From positions 62,001 through 126,000 of the forward strand of contig JAFTUC010000021.1 of assembly GCA_017466445.1 (NCBI GenBank): a DNA stretch of 64,000 nucleotides. Direction: 5' to 3'. Positions within the stretch are counted from its first letter, which is position 1. Each line of letters opens with the position of its first letter. Origin of the DNA: Clostridia bacterium (lineage in GTDB: Bacteria; Bacillota; Clostridia; Oscillospirales; CAG-272). Of this stretch, positions 17,917 to 26,225 are shown in pieces. Position numbers and translations under genes: made by a program. Below the pieces are notes generated by a model. That model saw nothing but the letters and a program-made list of their open reading frames with translations, was not told the DNA's origin and did not search any database.

Positions 17917-18876
17917 ATGCGTGTCCTTAATATTAACAGTAACGATGCGGGACAAAGACTTGATAAATTTCTTTCCAAGGCAGTCCCGTCTCTGCCGTCG
18001 TCTCTGATGTATAAGCTTGTCCGTACCAAGAAGATAAAGGTGAACAGAAAACGTACCGAGCATATGTACGTGCTGAATGCGGGAGATACGGTCGAGCTGT
18101 TTATAAAGGAAGAATTTTTCGATTCACCCGATAAAAGATCGGCGCTCAGGCTGACTCCGCATATCGATATTATATATGAGGATGATAATATCCTGCTTTG
18201 CGATAAGCGCGCCGGAATGATAGTTCATTCGGACGATAAGGAGGATACGAACACCCTTATCTCGCATATAAGCGCGTATCTGTATCAGAAGGGTGAGTAC
18301 GATCCCGATAAGGAAAATTCCTTTGCTCCTGCTCTGTGTAACAGAATAGACCGTAATACGGGCGGTATCGTCATAGCCGCGAAAAATGCGCAAACGCTTC
18401 GCATAATGAATGAAAAAATAAAAAACAGGGAGCTTACGAAAAAATATCTCGCCGCCGTGCACGGGATCTTCGAAAAAAAGGAGGATATCCTTAAGGGATA
18501 TCTTTTAAAGGATGGAAATACGAATACCGTCACCGTTTTTGATAAAAAGCCGAAGGACCCCGATGCGAAATCGATCGTCACCGGGTATCGGGTGCTTTGC
18601 GAGAAAAAGGGACTCTCTCTTCTTGAGGTCGATCTTATTACGGGACGTACCCATCAGATAAGAGCGCATATGGCGTCCGTGGGTCACCCCTTGCTCGGAG
18701 ACGGAAAATACGGAGTGAATAAGGACGATAAAAAGATCGGATATAAATTCCAGGCACTCTATTCCTATAGCCTTGAATTTGATTTCAAGACCGATTCGGG
18801 CGTGCTTGAATATTTGAACGGAAGGAAGTTTGAAATAGATAATGACAAGATCTGGTTTTGCCGAGAGTTTAGGTAA
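17917..18876 (+). CDS. RluA-family pseudouridine synthase (RluC/RluD-like)
   Basis: A 319-residue rRNA pseudouridine synthase. An N-terminal S4 domain (about 11-65: QRLDKFLSKAVPSLPSSLMYKLVRTKKIKVN) precedes the catalytic domain with ILLCDKRAGM, NRIDRNTGG (142-150; D145 catalytic), KKYLAAVHG and GRTHQIRAHMASVGHPLLGD. The S4 domain and PSLP-type spacing resemble RluC/RluD. AAGGAGGTG is an almost perfect ribosome site upstream. It is the second RluA-type enzyme within 4 kb and is clearly divergent from the first. Its 3' end overlaps the start of lnt by 35 bases. Confidence 0.92.
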   Translation: MRVLNINSNDAGQRLDKFLSKAVPSLPSSLMYKLVRTKKIKVNRKRTEHMYVLNAGDTVELFIKEEFFDSPDKRSALRLTPHIDIIYEDDNILLCDKRAGMIVHSDDKEDTNTLISHISAYLYQKGEYDPDKENSFAPALCNRIDRNTGGIVIAAKNAQTLRIMNEKIKNRELTKKYLAAVHGIFEKKEDILKGYLLKDGNTNTVTVFDKKPKDPDAKSIVTGYRVLCEKKGLSLLEVDLITGRTHQIRAHMASVGHPLLGDGKYGVNKDDKKIGYKFQALYSYSLEFDFKTDSGVLEYLNGRKFEIDNDKIWFCREFR

Positions 18877-20494
18877 GCTCGAAAACAAATGGTGGTTCGA
18901 CCCCGCCTTGATAGTGGCATCTTCGCTTCTTACCGCGCTGACCATGATATTTGATCTCCTCTCGCCTATTGCGTTTGTCTCGCTCTCCCCGCTTATACTT
19001 GTGCTTATGAGAAGAACGGAGAAGGGAAAAAAGGGCTTTTCAAACTATATGACCGCCTTTTTGTGGTCCTTTGTCTTCTATATGACCATATATCATTGGT
19101 TCTGGTACCTCTGGCCGATGGATTTTATGGGAGTTTCTATCCCGATGGCGCTGCTTTTGACACTGCTTTGCTGGATAGGACTTTCCCTTCTTCAGACTGT
19201 TGGTACCGCGTTCGTCGGACTGATCTTTTGTCACGCGTATAAAAAGGAGCGTATGTGGAGCGCACCGATAATCTTCGCCTGCGCGTATACCTTCCTTGAA
19301 TTTATGCAGTCTCTTACCTTTGCGGGCGTTCCATGGGCGCGCCTCGCGCTTACGCAGACCTCTGTTCCCGCCGCGATCCAGAGCGCGTCTCTTTTCGGCT
19401 CGCTTTTTGTCGGATTCATAATCGGACTTGTCAACGGTCTTGTCGCACTCGCCATCAGAGGCTTTGTTAAAAACGGATCTCGCTTTGCATGCTTTGTCAG
19501 ACCCGCGGCGCTCGCTCTTGCGATAGTTATGCTGAATCTCGGTGTCGGAATGACCTATATGGCACTTCACGACGAAAAAAGCAGAGGCGGCTTCAAGATC
19601 ACGGTCGTGCAGGGAAATATATCGTCTAATGATAAATGGGCGGATAATTCGAACGCAAACGCGATAAACGTTTATGAAAGGCTCACGCTTGAGGCTGACG
19701 CTAAGGAGCATGCCGATATTGTTCTTTGGCCTGAGACCGTGCTTACCGTTGCCATAAAGGAAAGTCCGCACTATGAAACGAAAATAAAGGAGCTTGCAAA
19801 AAGTACGGGCTCGGTCATCTTCGTCGGAGCGTTTGATGTGAGCGAGACCGACGAAGAGTATAAGTGGGAGGATTATAACGCTATCGTGGCGTATTTCCCC
19901 GACGGAAGCGTTGAGAGCGGCTCGTATAAAAAAAGACATCTCGTTCCTTTTGGTGAATATATGCCGATGAGAAGTGTTCTCGAGGTCGTTATGCCCTTCA
20001 TGACCGAGCTTAATATGCTCGGGGACGATCTTACCCCGGGAAAGGACAGCGAGGTCGTTTCGACGCCGTTTGCGCGCGTGGGAAGACTTATATGCTTTGA
20101 CTCGATCTATCCCGAGCTTGCGAGAGACAGCGTCTCGGACGGTGCCGAGATCATTCTTCTTTCGACCAACGATTCCTGGTACAGAGACAGCGCGTCCGCT
20201 TATCAGCATAATTCGCACGCCGTTCTGAGAGCGGTCGAAAACCGCAGATACATAGCGAGGGCGGCAAGCACCGGTATATCTGCCTTTATAGATTCGGAGG
20301 GAAGAGTACTCAGCGCACTTCCTCCGCTTAAGATGGGATATCTGACCGCAAGCGTTTTCCCGCACTCTGAAAGGACGCTCTATTCCTACGTGGGAGACGT
20401 AATTGTCCTGCCATGCGTTGCCGCACTCGTCTTTTTTGTGTGTGAAAAATATGTGAAGTCGGGAAAAAATAAAAATAAAAAACCAAAGAATTAA
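18842..20494 (+). CDS. lnt: Apolipoprotein N-acyltransferase
   Basis: Lnt adds the third acyl chain to the N-terminal cysteine of lipoproteins, in the cytoplasmic membrane. The 550-residue protein has about eight hydrophobic segments up to residue 240, then a nitrilase-type domain with the expected triad: E298 in LWPETV, K364 in SYKKRHLVPFGEY and C418 in GRLICFDS. A C-terminal helix (about 515-537) and a basic tail follow. The ATG at 18842 lies inside the upstream RluA gene (35-base overlap); no later methionine fits better. Lnt was long considered typical of Gram-negative bacteria and Actinobacteria, but canonical-looking homologues occur in some Clostridia. Two lipoprotein genes lie directly downstream, although behind their own promoter. 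Confidence 0.93.
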   Translation: MTRSGFAESLGKLENKWWFDPALIVASSLLTALTMIFDLLSPIAFVSLSPLILVLMRRTEKGKKGFSNYMTAFLWSFVFYMTIYHWFWYLWPMDFMGVSIPMALLLTLLCWIGLSLLQTVGTAFVGLIFCHAYKKERMWSAPIIFACAYTFLEFMQSLTFAGVPWARLALTQTSVPAAIQSASLFGSLFVGFIIGLVNGLVALAIRGFVKNGSRFACFVRPAALALAIVMLNLGVGMTYMALHDEKSRGGFKITVVQGNISSNDKWADNSNANAINVYERLTLEADAKEHADIVLWPETVLTVAIKESPHYETKIKELAKSTGSVIFVGAFDVSETDEEYKWEDYNAIVAYFPDGSVESGSYKKRHLVPFGEYMPMRSVLEVVMPFMTELNMLGDDLTPGKDSEVVSTPFARVGRLICFDSIYPELARDSVSDGAEIILLSTNDSWYRDSASAYQHNSHAVLRAVENRRYIARAASTGISAFIDSEGRVLSALPPLKMGYLTASVFPHSERTLYSYVGDVIVLPCVAALVFFVCEKYVKSGKNKNKKPKN

Positions 20495-20696
20495 TAAAAA
20501 AAGAATTCTTCTTTTACGGTTTTTGACCTAATTGTAAACTTTAAAAAGGACCCGTTTTGAAAATTTGGGAAGTTTGATGCTTTTTGCACCATAAAATCGG
20601 TGAAAAAGTCGAAAAAAAGTGGTATTATCCCTTTTATTGGGCATATTATACTAAAAACCGACTCAAAATTTGTGTGTTTTGAATCAAGAAATAGAG

Positions 20697-20725
20697 TTGA
20701 CAAATCGAAGAGTTGGTGATAAAAT
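20697..20725 (+). promoter_or_regulatory. Promoter of the first lipoprotein gene
   Basis: TTGACA (20697-20702), 17-bp spacer, TAAAAT (20720-20725). The remaining 200 bp back to lnt is A/T-rich, with no gene and no convincing terminator. Confidence 0.85.
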
Positions 20726-20761
20726 ATAGTAACCAAAATAAATTTATATTGGAGGAACAAT

Positions 20762-22291
20762 ATGAAAAAACGCATTTTAGCATTTGCTATGTCGATGCTT
20801 CTTCTCGTTTCTACTGTTCTTACTCTTGCTTCTTGTGGCGGAAAAGGCGACAAGAACGATGATAAGCAGAAGTATGACGGAATCAAGTGGCTCGACAATC
20901 TCGGCGATCACGATCTCGACGGATATGTAGTCAAGTTCGCTGTCTCCGAGGCTGCGGAGGACACTTACGGATTCAACGAGCGTTCTATCGTAGCAGATGA
21001 AAGCACCGGTGATAAGGTTGATGCCAAGATCCATCTTCGTAATGAGGCGATCAAGGCAAGATTCAACTGCGGTATCGATCTTACTTTCAAGACCAACAAC
21101 AGCCTTACTGCTGACCTTAACAGCCAGTTCATGGGTAAGAGTGACGAGTATGACGTTATCGTAGGACGTCAGTATGATGACGTTGCTCTCTGCCTTAACG
21201 GTTATCTCGTTAACCTCACCAAGGACGAGACTGCTAAGCAGTATCTCGACCTTACCAGAGAGTACTGGGGAACCAACTATATCAAGGGTATGTCTTACAA
21301 GAATAAGGTATACTGGGCTACCGGTGACCTTAACCTCAGATATTCCGGTGGATTCTACGGCGTTTTCGTAAACGCAACTCTCTATGATACCAAGCTCAAG
21401 GATGAGTACGGTGATATTCACGACGTAGTACGTAACTACAAGTGGACTGTTAAGACCATGAAGGATATGTCCGATAAGGTTGCAAACATTGCTGCTGCAA
21501 ACGCAAAGCCTGCTGATATTACCGAGAGTGATATCGTCGGCGTTGCTGCTCCTATCCATGACAACACCAACGGATGGGCAGTTTCCTGTGGCGTAAAGTG
21601 GTCCAGAGTTAACAAGAGCGGTAACCTCGTTCTTGAATTCGACAATAAGAATACCGAGCTTGAGGATTTCTATAGCCAGTACCTCGCACTCGTTAAGTCC
21701 GATGGATGCGTAGACTACTCCTTAACCGATAACTTTGGTGGATACAGAGCTGCATTCGAGGTTCTCAAGGCAGACAGAGCTCTCTTCGTTCCCGGACGTG
21801 TAAACCAGGCTGAGCTTTACCTCAGAGATATGCAGAACGATTTCTACATTATCCCCAACCCCATGCGTAACGAAGAGCAGAAGGCTTACTATTCCAGCGT
21901 ACATGATGCTATCTCTATCTTCGGTATCAACAAGTACTCCTCAAACGTTAAGGCTGCCGCTATCGTTCTCGAGGCTATGGCTGCAGAGACCTACCGCAGC
22001 GTAAGAACCGAGTACTATGATAACGCTCTTAAGAATAAGTACACCAGCTCTCCTGACACTGCAGAGATGATCGAGATCATCAGCGGCGGCGCATACTCCG
22101 ACTTTATTCTCGTATGGTGCCTTACCCCCTACTTCTCCGGTGCCGGTGCTGTTCTCAGAGGCCATCTCAGACAGCAGAAAGAAAGTCTCTATGACTTCTT
22201 CCTTCTTAACTCTAGCGGATGGAAATACAACATAACTAACGAACTTGATGTGAAGTTCGCGGCTCTTACCGAAGCTGAAAAAGCAGCTTAA
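20762..22291 (+). CDS. Solute-binding-protein-like lipoprotein, copy 1
   Basis: A 509-residue lipoprotein. The signal peptide MKKRILAFAMSML...TLASC ends in a lipobox with C25 as acylation site, so it is tethered outside the cell. The mature part has the size and two-lobe pattern of an extracellular solute-binding protein (sugar type): a DGYVVKFAVSEA opening strand, IVGRQYDDVALCLNGYLVNLT, WTVKTMKDMSDKV, FKADRALF-like VLKADRALFVPG, and YIIPNPM. The assignment is from overall pattern; no ligand can be named. It is transcribed alone: no ABC permease or ATPase is in the window, which is unusual. The paralogue starting at 22500 is collinear over its whole length. Highly expressed codons and a strong promoter suggest an abundant protein. 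Confidence 0.82.
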   Translation: MKKRILAFAMSMLLLVSTVLTLASCGGKGDKNDDKQKYDGIKWLDNLGDHDLDGYVVKFAVSEAAEDTYGFNERSIVADESTGDKVDAKIHLRNEAIKARFNCGIDLTFKTNNSLTADLNSQFMGKSDEYDVIVGRQYDDVALCLNGYLVNLTKDETAKQYLDLTREYWGTNYIKGMSYKNKVYWATGDLNLRYSGGFYGVFVNATLYDTKLKDEYGDIHDVVRNYKWTVKTMKDMSDKVANIAAANAKPADITESDIVGVAAPIHDNTNGWAVSCGVKWSRVNKSGNLVLEFDNKNTELEDFYSQYLALVKSDGCVDYSLTDNFGGYRAAFEVLKADRALFVPGRVNQAELYLRDMQNDFYIIPNPMRNEEQKAYYSSVHDAISIFGINKYSSNVKAAAIVLEAMAAETYRSVRTEYYDNALKNKYTSSPDTAEMIEIISGGAYSDFILVWCLTPYFSGAGAVLRGHLRQQKESLYDFFLLNSSGWKYNITNELDVKFAALTEAEKAA

Positions 22292-22329
22292 TTATCACTG
22301 ATACTTAAGTCTGTAGTATTTTGATCTTA

Positions 22330-22363
22330 AAAACCGAACGGTTTATTGCCGTTCGGTTTTTTT
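22330..22363 (+). terminator. Terminator between the two lipoprotein genes
   Basis: 12-bp perfect stem AAAACCGAACGG/CCGTTCGGTTTT (22330-22341, 22349-22360) followed by T's. Confidence 0.9.
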
Positions 22364-22435
22364 GTATCATCCGATCGGACACAAATTTGTTTATGTTGCA
22401 CAAAAAACAGAGAGTATTTTCTATTTATTAACAAG

Positions 22436-22465
22436 TTGACAAATGGGTGTGAATAATGGTATAAT
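22436..22465 (+). promoter_or_regulatory. Promoter of the second lipoprotein gene
   Basis: TTGACA (22436-22441), 18-bp spacer, TATAAT (22460-22465): both hexamers are consensus. Confidence 0.9.
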
Positions 22466-22499
22466 CTATTTAAATAATATATTCGGAGGTTTATAGAAT

Positions 22500-24020
22500 A
22501 TGAAAAAACGTATATTGGCATTTTTTCTCTGTGCCTTGATCGTTGTCTCTACGGTTCTTACGTTTGTTTCTTGTGGCGGAAAAGACGACAAGAAACAAAA
22601 CGGGGAAAAGTATGACGAAGTTCCGTGGCTCGACAATCTTGGTGATCACGATCTCGGCGGCTATACCGTAAAGTTTGCTGTTTCCGAGGCAGGTGAGGAC
22701 ACCTACGGCTTTAACGAGCGTTCTATCGTTGCCGACGCTGATACCGGCGATAAGGTTGACGCCAAGATCCACCTTCGTAATGAGGCGATCAAAGCAAGAT
22801 TTAACTGCGGTATCGAGCTTAAGTATGTAACGCACAACCCTCTTTCCGCTGACATTGCGCACGCGCTTATGGGACAAAGCTCTGAGTATGACGTAATAGC
22901 AGGACGTCAGTATGACGACGTTGCTATGTGTGTAGAAGGTTATTTTGTTAACGTCCTTACCGATAGCAGAGTCAATAAGTACATAAGCATAGGAAGAGAA
23001 TATTGGGGTAAGGAATACACCAAGGATATGTCCTACGGCAAGAACGTTTATTGGCTTGCAGGTGACCTCAACCTCAGATATACCGGCGGATTCTACGGAG
23101 TTTTCGTAAACTCGACTCTTTACGATACAAAGCTCAAGGATGAGTACGGCGATATTCATGACGTTGTCAGAAACAATAAGTGGACCGTAGGCCTTATGAA
23201 GGATATGTCCGATAAGGTTACTAATATAAGCACAGCAAATCCCAATAAGGGCAATATTACCGAGAGCGATATACTCGGTGTTGCTGCTCCTATCCATGAT
23301 AATACTAACGGATGGGCAGTTTCCTGCGGAGTTACCTTCTCCAAGCTCACCAAGAGCGGAAACATAAAGCTTACCTTTAAGACCAACTACCAGAGGCTTA
23401 AAGACTTCTACGATGCATACCTTGCGCTCGTCTCCACTAAGGGATGCATAAGCTACGGCGGTGTTTACCTTGACGCATTCCAGGTGTTCAAGGCAGACAG
23501 AGCACTCTTCGTTCCCGGACGTATAAACCAGGCAGAGCTTTACCTCAGAGATATGGTAAATGATTACTATATCATTCCTAACCCGATGCTCAATGAAGAG
23601 CAGGCAAAGGATATCGGATACCGTTCAAGCCTCCATGATGCTATAAGCATCTATGCGATCAACGACGATTCCGAAAATATCGAAGCTACCGCTATCGTTC
23701 TCGAGGCTATGGCTGCAGAGTCTTACCGCAGCGTAAGAGCCGAGTACTATGATAACGCTCTTAAGAATAAGTACACAACTTCTCCCGATACTGCGGAGAT
23801 GATCGAGATCATCAACGCGGGCGCATATTCCGACTTTGCGCTTGTATGGTGCCTCACTCCTTATTTCCCCAGCATGGGTGCTATTCTCAGAAGCTATCTT
23901 AACGGTAAGAAGGCAGACATTTCCGAAGGTCTCCTTTACGTACAGAGTGGATGGCAGATCAGCCTTGATGAGCTTAAGGATAAGTTTGATAAGCTCGCAG
24001 AGATCAAGAACGCTAAATAG
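22500..24020 (+). CDS. Solute-binding-protein-like lipoprotein, copy 2
   Basis: A 506-residue paralogue of the preceding lipoprotein. The signal peptide MKKRILAFFLCALIVVSTV ends at lipobox FVSC (C25). Long blocks are identical between the copies, for example PWLDNLGDHDL, EDTYGFNERSIVAD and DGDIHDVVRN-like DEYGDIHDVVRN. Divergence is concentrated in three places: residues 95-140, around 290-330 (a few residues are missing relative to copy 1), and the C-terminal 40 residues. That distribution could mean different ligands on a common scaffold. It has its own promoter and terminator, so the two copies are regulated independently, and again no transporter subunits are adjacent. A tandem duplication is the simplest origin. 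Confidence 0.82.
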   Translation: MKKRILAFFLCALIVVSTVLTFVSCGGKDDKKQNGEKYDEVPWLDNLGDHDLGGYTVKFAVSEAGEDTYGFNERSIVADADTGDKVDAKIHLRNEAIKARFNCGIELKYVTHNPLSADIAHALMGQSSEYDVIAGRQYDDVAMCVEGYFVNVLTDSRVNKYISIGREYWGKEYTKDMSYGKNVYWLAGDLNLRYTGGFYGVFVNSTLYDTKLKDEYGDIHDVVRNNKWTVGLMKDMSDKVTNISTANPNKGNITESDILGVAAPIHDNTNGWAVSCGVTFSKLTKSGNIKLTFKTNYQRLKDFYDAYLALVSTKGCISYGGVYLDAFQVFKADRALFVPGRINQAELYLRDMVNDYYIIPNPMLNEEQAKDIGYRSSLHDAISIYAINDDSENIEATAIVLEAMAAESYRSVRAEYYDNALKNKYTTSPDTAEMIEIINAGAYSDFALVWCLTPYFPSMGAILRSYLNGKKADISEGLLYVQSGWQISLDELKDKFDKLAEIKNAK

Positions 24021-24039
24021 GTGAACTTTATCTGAAATT

Positions 24040-24074
24040 AAAACGGTATGACTTTCGTCATACCGTTTTTTTTT
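24040..24074 (+). terminator. Terminator after lipoprotein copy 2
   Basis: 13-bp perfect stem AAAACGGTATGAC/GTCATACCGTTTT (24040-24052, 24057-24069) with a TTTC loop, followed by a run of T's. Confidence 0.92.
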
Positions 24075-24103
24075 GATAAAAGGTGTATTTTATTGCTTAT
24101 CTA

Positions 24104-24132
24104 TTGACAAAAGGGATCGGATATATTAAAAT
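24104..24132 (+). promoter_or_regulatory. Promoter of the UxuB-like dehydrogenase
   Basis: TTGACA (24104-24109), 17-bp spacer, TAAAAT (24127-24132). Confidence 0.8.
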
Positions 24133-24190
24133 AAGCGTAAAGATGCTTGTATCTCCATAACAAAAAACAGAACCGAAAGGAATAGAAAAA

Positions 24191-25024
24191 ATGAAAATAC
24201 CCTTTAAAGTAGATCTTTCTGATAAGGTCGTTGCCGTAACGGGCGGTGGTGGCGTTCTTATGAGTGAATTCGCACGAGCTCTTGCTCTTTGCGGTGCCAA
24301 GGTCGCTCTGCTCGATATAAATTATGAGGCGGCTCAGGCGGTTGCCGAGTCTATCGGATCTTCTGCGATCGCGGTCAAAACTAACTGCCTTGATAAAGAG
24401 GATATAATCCGCGCGAGAGAAGAGATCGAGGAAAAGCTCGGTGAGGTCAATTTCCTTATTAACGGAGCCGGAGGAAATAATCCCCGCGCGACCTGCGATA
24501 ACGAATATATGACTCCCGATATTTCCGACGATACGAAGAATTTCTTCAGACTTGAGGAAAGCGGACTTAAGTTCGTGTTTGATCTTAACATAACCTCTGC
24601 GTTCCTCGTAACACAGGTCTTTGCGGAAAAAATGACTAAGACGGGCGGAAATATCATAAATATCTCCTCGATGAATGCGTTCAGACCGCTCACCAAGATA
24701 CCGGCATATAGCGCTGCTAAGGCGGGAATATCTAATTTTACTCAGTGGCTCGCAGTGCATTTTGCTCCCGTAGGTATCAGAGTAAACGCGATAGCTCCCG
24801 GATTTTTCGTTACGAATCAGAACAGAGCGCTCCTCTTTACCGAGGACGGAACTCCTACCGCACGTACCGAGAAGATCCTTGCGCACACTCCTCAGAATCG
24901 CTTCGGTGAGGTAGAAGACCTTATCGGAACCCTCCTTTGGCTCTCCGATGACGCATCGAGTGGATTCGTTACCGGATCTGTGATAGCGGTAGACGGCGGA
25001 TTTGCCGCATATAGCGGAGTCTGA
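24191..25024 (+). CDS. Short-chain dehydrogenase, D-mannonate oxidoreductase-like
   Basis: A 277-residue NAD(P)-dependent SDR. The cofactor loop is TGGGGVLM (17-24), replacing the common TGxxxGIG. Catalytic residues S160, Y173 and K177 are visible in NISSMNAF...PAYSAAKAG, and an insert at 94-125 (GGNNPRATCDNEYMTP) is typical. Length, the opening PFKVDLSDKVV and the GGNNPxAT segment resemble the SDR-type D-mannonate/fructuronate oxidoreductases (UxuB/YjmF of Bacillus, the Thermotoga homologue). It would therefore act in hexuronate catabolism, but no uxuA, kdgK or kdgA is nearby, so the substrate is uncertain. It has its own promoter and ends at a bidirectional terminator. Confidence 0.85.
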   Translation: MKIPFKVDLSDKVVAVTGGGGVLMSEFARALALCGAKVALLDINYEAAQAVAESIGSSAIAVKTNCLDKEDIIRAREEIEEKLGEVNFLINGAGGNNPRATCDNEYMTPDISDDTKNFFRLEESGLKFVFDLNITSAFLVTQVFAEKMTKTGGNIINISSMNAFRPLTKIPAYSAAKAGISNFTQWLAVHFAPVGIRVNAIAPGFFVTNQNRALLFTEDGTPTARTEKILAHTPQNRFGEVEDLIGTLLWLSDDASSGFVTGSVIAVDGGFAAYSGV

Positions 25025-25037
25025 TCAAAAATAAAAC

Positions 25038-25090
25038 AAAGCCATCCTTCGGCATGCTTTTCGCATAATTCCGAAAGATGGCTTTATTTT
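25038..25090. terminator. Bidirectional terminator
   Basis: A 15-bp stem with one mismatch (25038-25052 with 25071-25085) lies between the convergent SDR and radical SAM genes, with an A-rich left and T-rich right flank. It overlaps the stop codon of the minus-strand gene. Confidence 0.8.
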
Positions 25091-25989
25091 TTCAGAACGC
25101 CCGTGTAATCAAAGGCGGGAATGAAGCTCTCGCTTGCGGAAAGCCTGTCCTGGATAAATCCGTTGCTTATTCCGATGTCGCGCGCGTGACTCAACACCTT
25201 TTCGTATTCGTAGGTCGTAAGACGCCTCGAAAGCTCCTTTATTTCGGACGCATCGGGCATCGGCGTGTACTGATTCATGATGCTTACGTAGATCGAGTCG
25301 CCAAAGGTGTTTTTTAAATACGAGATCACCTTTAGTGAATCATCGACATGACCGGGAAGGACAAGATGTCTTACTATCATTCCCGATCTCATCATGCCGT
25401 TTTGATCAAGCACCGCTTCTCCGACCAAGGAAAACATTTTTTTAAGGGCGGCGGATGCCTTTTCAAAATAGTCGGGAGCACCCGAAAATCTTGTAGATAG
25501 GTCGGATGAAAAATATTTGAGATCGGGCAAGAAAATGTCGATCCTGCCGCGGAGAAGCTCGAGCGTCTCGGTGTTTTCGTATCCGCTTGAATTCCATATG
25601 AAGGGAATATCGAGACCTTCTGCCTTGGCTCTGTCGATCGCCTCTGCCACTGACGGGGTAAAGTGGGTCGGCGTAACGAGATTTATGTTGTTTGCCCCCT
25701 TGTCTTTTAGCTCAAAGAATATTTCCACAAGGCGATCGAGCGAAATGTCAAGTCCTGCGTGCGAGAGCGAGATGTCCCGATTCTGACAAAAAATACACTT
25801 CAGATTGCATCCGGTAAAGAATACGGTGCCCGAACCGCTCTTGCCCGAGATGCAGGGCTCCTCCCACATGTGAAGAGAGGCTCTGCAAATGCGGATGCGG
25901 TCACTCTCACCGCAGATACCGAACGCTTTTGTACGGTCAGCATGGCATTTCCGCGGACAAAGAGAGCAACTTTTGTAGTACCCGTTCAT
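25084..25989 (-). CDS. Radical SAM protein, pyruvate formate-lyase activase-like
   Basis: A 301-residue protein starting at MNGYYKSC, with GGAGG 8 bases before the ATG; an in-frame start 15 codons upstream lacks a ribosome site. The [4Fe-4S]/SAM motif is GCNLKCIFC (C61, C65, C68). Four N-terminal cysteines (C8, C11, C15, C26: CSLCPRKC...GIC) could hold a second metal site. The family, often annotated as PflA-like or AmmeMemoRadiSam-related, is widespread but mostly uncharacterised, and no glycyl-radical enzyme partner is adjacent. HFTPSVAEAIDRA and RHLVLPGHVDDS are family-typical. It follows the tRNA-Lys gene on the same strand behind a terminator. Confidence 0.88.
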   Translation of the reverse strand: MNGYYKSCSLCPRKCHADRTKAFGICGESDRIRICRASLHMWEEPCISGKSGSGTVFFTGCNLKCIFCQNRDISLSHAGLDISLDRLVEIFFELKDKGANNINLVTPTHFTPSVAEAIDRAKAEGLDIPFIWNSSGYENTETLELLRGRIDIFLPDLKYFSSDLSTRFSGAPDYFEKASAALKKMFSLVGEAVLDQNGMMRSGMIVRHLVLPGHVDDSLKVISYLKNTFGDSIYVSIMNQYTPMPDASEIKELSRRLTTYEYEKVLSHARDIGISNGFIQDRLSASESFIPAFDYTGVLKK

Positions 25990-26015
25990 TGCATACACCT
26001 CCGATAAAGTAAAAT

Positions 26016-26045
26016 AAGAAGCCGTTTTTCTCAAAACGGCTTCTT
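26016..26045 (-). terminator. Terminator of the tRNA-Lys gene
   Basis: Minus-strand stem AAGAAGCCGTTTT/AAAACGGCTTCTT (26033-26045 with 26016-26028 on the plus strand) followed by a T-rich tract (ATTTTAC). It begins two bases after the tRNA ends. Confidence 0.8.
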
Positions 26046-26046
26046 A

Positions 26047-26119
26047 TGCTCCATCGGAGACTCGAACTCCGGACACCTTGATTAAAAGTCAAGTGCTCTA
26101 CCATCTGAGCTAATGGGGC
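26047..26119 (-). tRNA. tRNA-Lys (anticodon TTT)
   Basis: A 73-base cloverleaf on the minus strand. Acceptor GCCCCAT/ATGGAGC, D-stem GCTC/GAGC, anticodon stem CTTGA/TCAAG with loop CTTTTAA (anticodon TTT), T-stem CGGAG/CTCCG with loop TTCGAGT, discriminator A73. CCA is not encoded. All stems pair except C3-A70 in the acceptor, an unusual mismatch. Confidence 0.93.
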
Positions 26120-26225
26120 ATGGGCGCAAAATATAAGCGCCTAATAATAGTACCACAGAATGTCGGTTTTGTCAAGTCTTTTTTTGAAAAAAATAAAAAA
26201 TATGCGGAAATCAGGGTGATTTTCG

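Noticed and set aside
19040..20365. Minus-strand open frame of 441 codons opposite lnt
   Set aside because: Highly basic, low-complexity shadow; the lnt frame has the complete catalytic triad.
20495..20696. Possible small gene or RNA in the A/T-rich region after lnt
   Set aside because: No ribosome-site-preceded ORF and no stable hairpin beyond a weak A/T palindrome (AAGAATTCTT); I see nothing supportable.
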